Below, piece by piece: positions 8,185 through 10,566 of a stretch of 10,566 bases of DNA (position 1 is its first letter; the number at the start of each line of letters is the position of its first letter). The notes beneath the pieces are model-generated. The model was not told the DNA's origin. It saw only the letters and a list, made by a program, of their open reading frames with translations, and made no database searches. Both the position numbers and the translations under genes were made by a program. The DNA lies in contig NW_026570751.1 in assembly GCF_019649055.1 (NCBI RefSeq), forward strand, positions 1 through 10,566. The letters run 5' to 3'. The stretch comes from Paramacrobiotus metropolitanus (Eukaryota > Tardigrada > Eutardigrada > Parachela > Macrobiotidae).

Positions 8185-8419
8185 GCGCGAATACTGGAAC
8201 TGTAGTTTGGACCCTTTTCGAAGTGATAATAACGTACGTACTACAACTACCAAGTACTGCAACAAATAATACTGTGAGAACGTAATGCCGAAATGTAAGT
8301 ACAAAAGCTACCAGCAATAAATTTTTAAATATTCTAAGTAGGATATTATAACCAGGAAAACCATAAAAACATACAACTAAAATAAATAGCTGTATTCTAA
8401 TAAGCGTAACCCAAGCCCA

Positions 8420-8457
8420 ATTGTATGACTGTGTACTACGATTCGTAGACATACAAT
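8420..8457. repeat. Two-part hairpin
   Basis: ATTGTATG (8420-8427) pairs with CATACAAT (8450-8457); inside it CTACGA/TCGTAG (8436-8448) forms a second stem around a single T. The two stems are separated by an asymmetric internal loop. Confidence 0.75.
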
Positions 8458-8466
8458 AGCGCGCGG

Positions 8467-8527
8467 TGGTCGTATGAATGAATTATTGGTAAATAACACT
8501 TAGTAATAGAGCTCATTTGTACGACCA
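8467..8527. repeat. 15-bp inverted repeat, about 31-bp spacer
   Basis: TGGTCGTATGAATGA (8467-8481) versus TCATTTGTACGACCA (8513-8527), 13 of 15 paired. It starts ten bases after the hairpin at 8420-8457. The spacer is AT-rich. It may be the ends of a very short MITE, but no flanking duplication is seen. Confidence 0.65.
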
Positions 8528-8722
8528 AAAAGAAAATGAACGGTATAAATTAATCATTAAATTTACTCTTGAGCAACCACCAAACACCAAGTTCGTACGT
8601 AACCAACAGTGCTGGGTTTGCTATGGGCATCATTACATAATTATAATACCATAACGTGTCAAGCCGACTTCAAAACAGATATATAATAATATTGGCACTA
8701 ATTACATGTGTACCTCACCTCG
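8528..8722. other. AT-rich spacer, nothing recognised
   Basis: Sequence between the hairpins and the isolated satellite core. Contains one CGTACGTA-type palindrome (about 8594-8601) and no coding frame. Confidence 0.5.
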
Positions 8723-8761
8723 TTTTCCCACATTCGCAGCGATCGCAGTGTTCGCCAAGGG
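8723..8761 (+). repeat. Isolated direct copy of minisatellite core
   Basis: TTTTCCCACATTCGCAGC then GATCGCAGTGTTCGCCAAGGG matches the long-unit core (with the extra 9-bp block) at most positions. It is nearly 900 bp beyond the array end, in the same orientation, and runs straight into the second copy of the 30-bp direct repeat (8762-8791). Confidence 0.75.
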
Positions 8762-8948
8762 CACAACAGGGATCAACTGCATTGCATCACTAATTCAAAG
8801 TAGTTAATATTACTCCATTAAAATATTAATTCATTCGACTAAGTAATCAGAGCAGTGCATTCGTCTTTTGTCCTAAAAGTGGCAGTGACGTTGGCTACGC
8901 AAACATGCGTACGCTTGGACTTAGGGGTTACTGATCTCATATAGAGCC

Positions 8949-8956
8949 CGTGCTAC
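8949..8956. repeat. Putative 8-bp target site duplication, right copy
   Basis: CGTGCTAC, identical to 6139-6146, directly after the right inverted terminus of the 2.8-kb element. Confidence 0.7.
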
Positions 8957-9054
8957 CTGTAGGGATTGTATACGTGTGTGAACTTCAAGATGTCCAACTC
9001 CAAACCAGACCTGAACAGTTAATTTCAATTATTTAACTTAATGCGAGTTTTTTT

Positions 9055-9116
9055 CGATTGTCTGAAGTCTAAAACAACGTTTAGACTCCAAACGTTTTTT
9101 AGACTTTGGACGATCG
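9055..9116. repeat. Long hairpin, 27-28 bp arms, 7-nt loop
   Basis: Left arm 9055-9082 and right arm 9090-9116 are inverse copies with a few differences: CGATTGTCTGAAGTCTAAAA followed by CAACGTTT, against CGATCGTCCAAAGTCTAAAA followed by AACGTTT, one gap and three substitutions. The loop is AGACTCC. It lies alone in AT-rich DNA just outside the 2.8-kb element. No flanking target duplication is evident. A small-RNA hairpin precursor or a miniature element are both possible. Confidence 0.8.
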
Positions 9117-9184
9117 GAATTATTTTCTGACCAGTACATATTAGCAGCTTTCCGAGCACACGTAGCAGCTGCTCAGCCTACTTG

Positions 9185-9280
9185 CGCACACCATAATGTC
9201 CCCTTTATGGTACGTAGTACGTACTATGAATCCTTTAACGAATACGTACTTTCTTCTGCTTAGATGAAGTCATACGTACC
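9185..9280. repeat. Cluster of GTAC palindromes
   Basis: CCATAA...TTATGG hairpin near 9191-9210, then TAGTACGTACTA (9215-9226, perfect 12-bp palindrome), AATACGTACTTT near 9241 and CATACGTACC at 9271-9280. TACGTA-like words are also frequent at 6181-6201 and 7962-8230. Confidence 0.6.
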
Positions 9281-9816
9281 GCGGAGACCAAGCGGATGTA
9301 GAATGCTAAGGACGCAAAAAGTGTGGACCCGTGCCACACGGCCCAACACGATCAGCGCGACGGGGAAGACAGGGACCCATGTGGCGCCCTGCTCCAGCCA
9401 GGAATGACTGCTGATATACCTGTATTGGGCGATTGCCAGTACGGTCAGCAGCATGCATCACTTGGTGACTAGGCGCAAGATGCGTACGGTGCTCTCCACC
9501 TGCGGCAGCAGCGCAAGACACAACGTATACGGCATACTAACCGACGTCTCGTTGCACAGGACGGCCGCCAGAGCGGCACGCAGGCGGATGAGCAAGAGTG
9601 GCGTGACGCCGACCATGACTACGACCAGGTGCTCTACCACGCCCCCACGGAGACCACGCTCCCCGTTAGTAGCCACAAGCCGGTGTTAGCAGAGCAGGAG
9701 ATGGGTCCGCGCAACGGCCAGTACTTCGTGCCGGTTAACAGCGTCTGTGTACGGAGATAGACGTCCTGCTTGCGCTTCGCGGACCACGCAGAGTCGCAGA
9801 CGATGACGCTAGCCAA
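9260..9816 (-). pseudogene. Decayed sugar-porter (MFS) transporter-like fragment
   Basis: Read on the minus strand, 9676 to 9260 is one frame interrupted by a single TGA at 9458-9460. After the stop come CMLLTVLAIAQYRYI, then SWLEQGATWVPVFPVALIVL, then VLSILHPLGLRGT. This order (helix, short loop, W-P-containing helix, then L-S-x-x-x-P-L-x-x-R-G-T) resembles TM9-TM10 of sugar-porter family MFS proteins, where the loop usually reads like LSE(I/L)FPxxxRGT. The Glu is missing and spacing is two residues short, so it would be non-functional. Before the stop, QVESTVRILRLVTK fits the TM8 region, and the TGA could be a CGA change. A frame shift near 9670 links to a frame reaching 9816 with TGLWLL, similar to the PESPxWL region. 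Codons are GC3-rich compared with surroundings. The complementary plus-strand frame (9473-9760) is also open, so strand is not certain. The match was made by eye only. Confidence 0.4.
9270..9285 (-). other. Candidate splice donor after transporter-like exon
   Basis: On the minus strand the GLRG codons run into CGCG|GTACGTATG, a good GT(A/G)NGT donor, exactly where transporter similarity stops. It would mark the 3' end of a decayed exon. GTACGT is common here for other reasons, so confidence is low. Confidence 0.2.
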
Positions 9817-10080
9817 AGATTACACGTCCTCGGCGCGCTTATACACGCGAAGCATCTTCCTACTGCATGAATAACATGCAAGCGAGCTCTCGGGCGAGAC
9901 TGCTGATACAATGTCGATCAGAAAAAGGAAAGCGGTTAATAATAATCGCCCCGAAGTTTAACAGTCGAATAATTTGCACCGAGCGCGAAGCGCGAGGTGC
10001 TGCAATAAGTCTTCCTCAAGAGCATAAAATTTGTCTGACGCCACGAAGAGCGTACGTCACGCTTTTCCCATTCCACAAGC
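9817..10080. other. No gene seen; one GC-rich hairpin
   Basis: GCACC (9976-9980) and GGTGC (9996-10000) enclose GCGCG-AA-GCGCG, an interrupted GC-rich stem of about 25 nt. The plus-strand frame 9867-10169 is open for 100 codons but has no recognisable family, and no hydrophobic or repeat pattern. Confidence 0.4.
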
Positions 10081-10106
10081 CCAATACCATTCCCCAGTGG
10101 TATTGG
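10081..10106. repeat. Perfect 9-bp inverted repeat
   Basis: CCAATACCA (10081-10089) and TGGTATTGG (10098-10106) around TTCCCCAG. It lies 20 bp before the ATG of the small Ser-Asp frame at 10126. Confidence 0.9.
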
Positions 10107-10163
10107 CGCTCGCGCTCGTGCAATAATGTGGTTTGTAAACCACCGCAAGGGCCCGCGCTCAAG

Positions 10164-10250
10164 CTCTGACTCAGACTCTGACCGCTCAAACTCTGACTCT
10201 GAATACTCAAAGTCTGACTCTGACTGTCCAAACTCTGACTCTGACTGAAT
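10164..10250. repeat. Left arm of Ser-Asp-codon inverted repeat
   Basis: About 87 bp built of CTCTGACTCTGA with CGCTCAAA or TACTCAAAG linkers (sub-period about 24-28 bp). Its reverse complement recurs at 10466-10547. On the plus strand, ATG at 10126 opens a 40-codon frame ending TGA 10246-10248 that reads through the arm as Ser/Asp repeats (SSSDSDSDRSNSDSE). A real peptide gene is unproven. Confidence 0.85.
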
Positions 10251-10465
10251 AACCTAAGAATAACTTAAGAAACCTAAGAAACCCAAGAAACCTAAGAAAC
10301 CTAAGAATAACCTAAGAAACCTAAGAATAACCTAAGAAACCTAAGAAACCTAAGAAACCCAAGAAACGTAAGAAACCTAAGAATAACCTAAGAAACCTAA
10401 GAATAACCTAAGAAACCTAAGAAACCTAAGAAACCTAAGAAACCTATTAAGAAACCTAAGAATCC
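10249..10465. repeat. CCTAAGAAA minisatellite
   Basis: About 22 units of 9-bp CCTAAGAAA with interspersed 11-bp variants CCTAAGAATAA and single changes (CCCAAG, CGTAAG, CTATTAAG). The minus strand reads TTAGGTTTC, which contains the arthropod-type telomere pentamer TTAGG but does not have its 5-bp period. In one plus frame the 9-mer would read Pro-Lys-Lys. It fills the space between the two inverted arms. Confidence 0.9.
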
Positions 10466-10552
10466 TTCAGAGTCAGACTTTGAGCGGTCAGAGTCAGACT
10501 TTGAGTAGTCAGAGTCAGAGTTTGAGTGGTCAGAATCAGAGTCAGAGTCAGA
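10466..10552. repeat. Right arm of Ser-Asp-codon inverted repeat
   Basis: AGAGTCAGACTTTGAG-type repeats; the reverse complement of 10466-10547 matches the left arm at most positions, with the same linkers (CACTCAAAC, TACTCAAAG, CGCTCAAAG) in nearly the same order. On the minus strand it also encodes Ser-Asp repeats, which then run into a GFL repeat from the CCTAAGAAA array until a TAG. The window ends just beyond, so an outer boundary cannot be seen. Confidence 0.85.
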
Positions 10553-10566
10553 GTTGGAGTCTAGGC

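Larger units (their letters stand above)
6147..8948. mobile_element. 2.8-kb non-autonomous TIR element carrying a minisatellite
   Basis: The ends are inverted copies of each other. From the left, GG + 6 variable bases + ATGAGATCAGTAACCCC (6155-6171) + 8 variable bases + AGCGTACG (6180-6187). The reverse complement from 8948 has the same blocks at the same offsets (8940-8924 and 8915-8908), 28 of 41 positions without a gap, with weaker match further in (TTTNCGTA). Direct 8-bp repeats CGTGCTAC flank both ends. Inside are the minisatellite (6435-7840), a hairpin cluster (7841-7989), further hairpins (8420-8527), and stray satellite copies at 8164-8184 and 8723-8761. There is no transposase ORF. 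An 8-bp duplication is usual for hAT and P elements and 8-9 bp for Merlin; the GG termini would suit Merlin best, but this is a guess from ends alone. Confidence 0.6.

Noticed and set aside
8153-8452. 99-codon minus-strand hydrophobic ORF inside the 2.8-kb element, considered as a transposase remnant
   Set aside because: Composition follows AT-richness; it contains no DDE-like or zinc-finger pattern and overlaps hairpins.
9867-10169. 100-codon plus-strand ORF
   Set aside because: No family, no codon bias by eye, and it ends in the Ser-Asp repeat arm in a different frame.
10249-10465. True telomere array
   Set aside because: Period is 9 or 11 bp, not 5 or 6, and it is enclosed by inverted arms.

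Overview
This window looks like non-coding, repeat-rich eukaryotic DNA, most likely animal. There are no bacterial-style operons, no tightly packed genes and no intact ORF with a recognisable protein family. There are splice-like sites, decayed coding stretches, tandem arrays and inverted-repeat mobile elements. A CCTAA-containing array near the right edge recalls arthropod-type telomere repeats, but that is too weak to name a taxon. I could not identify the species.

Layout, left to right. 1-1298: a hydrophilic coding remnant broken by stops and frameshifts, open at the left edge. 1269-1440: a possible GT-AG intron. 1470-1935: about 2.3 copies of a 185-190 bp tandem repeat. 1970-2455: short direct repeats carrying clustered TGACCTTT octamers. 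2798-3112: a promoter-like stretch (inverted CCAAT, E-box) ending in a strong splice donor consensus. 3547-3800: a TATA-containing, LTR-like or promoter-like block. 3975-4997: a mobile element of about 1 kb made largely of two long diverged inverted repeats. 5000-6138: nothing recognised. 6139-8956: a 2.8 kb element with inverted termini flanked by an 8-bp direct repeat. It carries a 1.4 kb minisatellite of two alternating unit types and a cluster of hairpins. 9055-9116: a long hairpin. 9260-9816: a minus-strand coding relic resembling a sugar-porter MFS transporter. 10164-10548: Ser-Asp-codon inverted repeats flanking a CCTAAGAAA minisatellite.

No gene here can be shown to be functional. The window is best read as layers of mobile-element and satellite insertion around dead coding remnants. 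The best candidate for something undescribed is the 6147-8948 element: a TIR unit with a plausible 8-bp target duplication that appears to carry its own higher-order minisatellite, with stray direct and inverted copies of that satellite elsewhere inside it. The second candidate is the palindrome at the right edge, whose two arms encode the same Ser-Asp repeat on opposite strands. All alignments were made by eye; none was computed.
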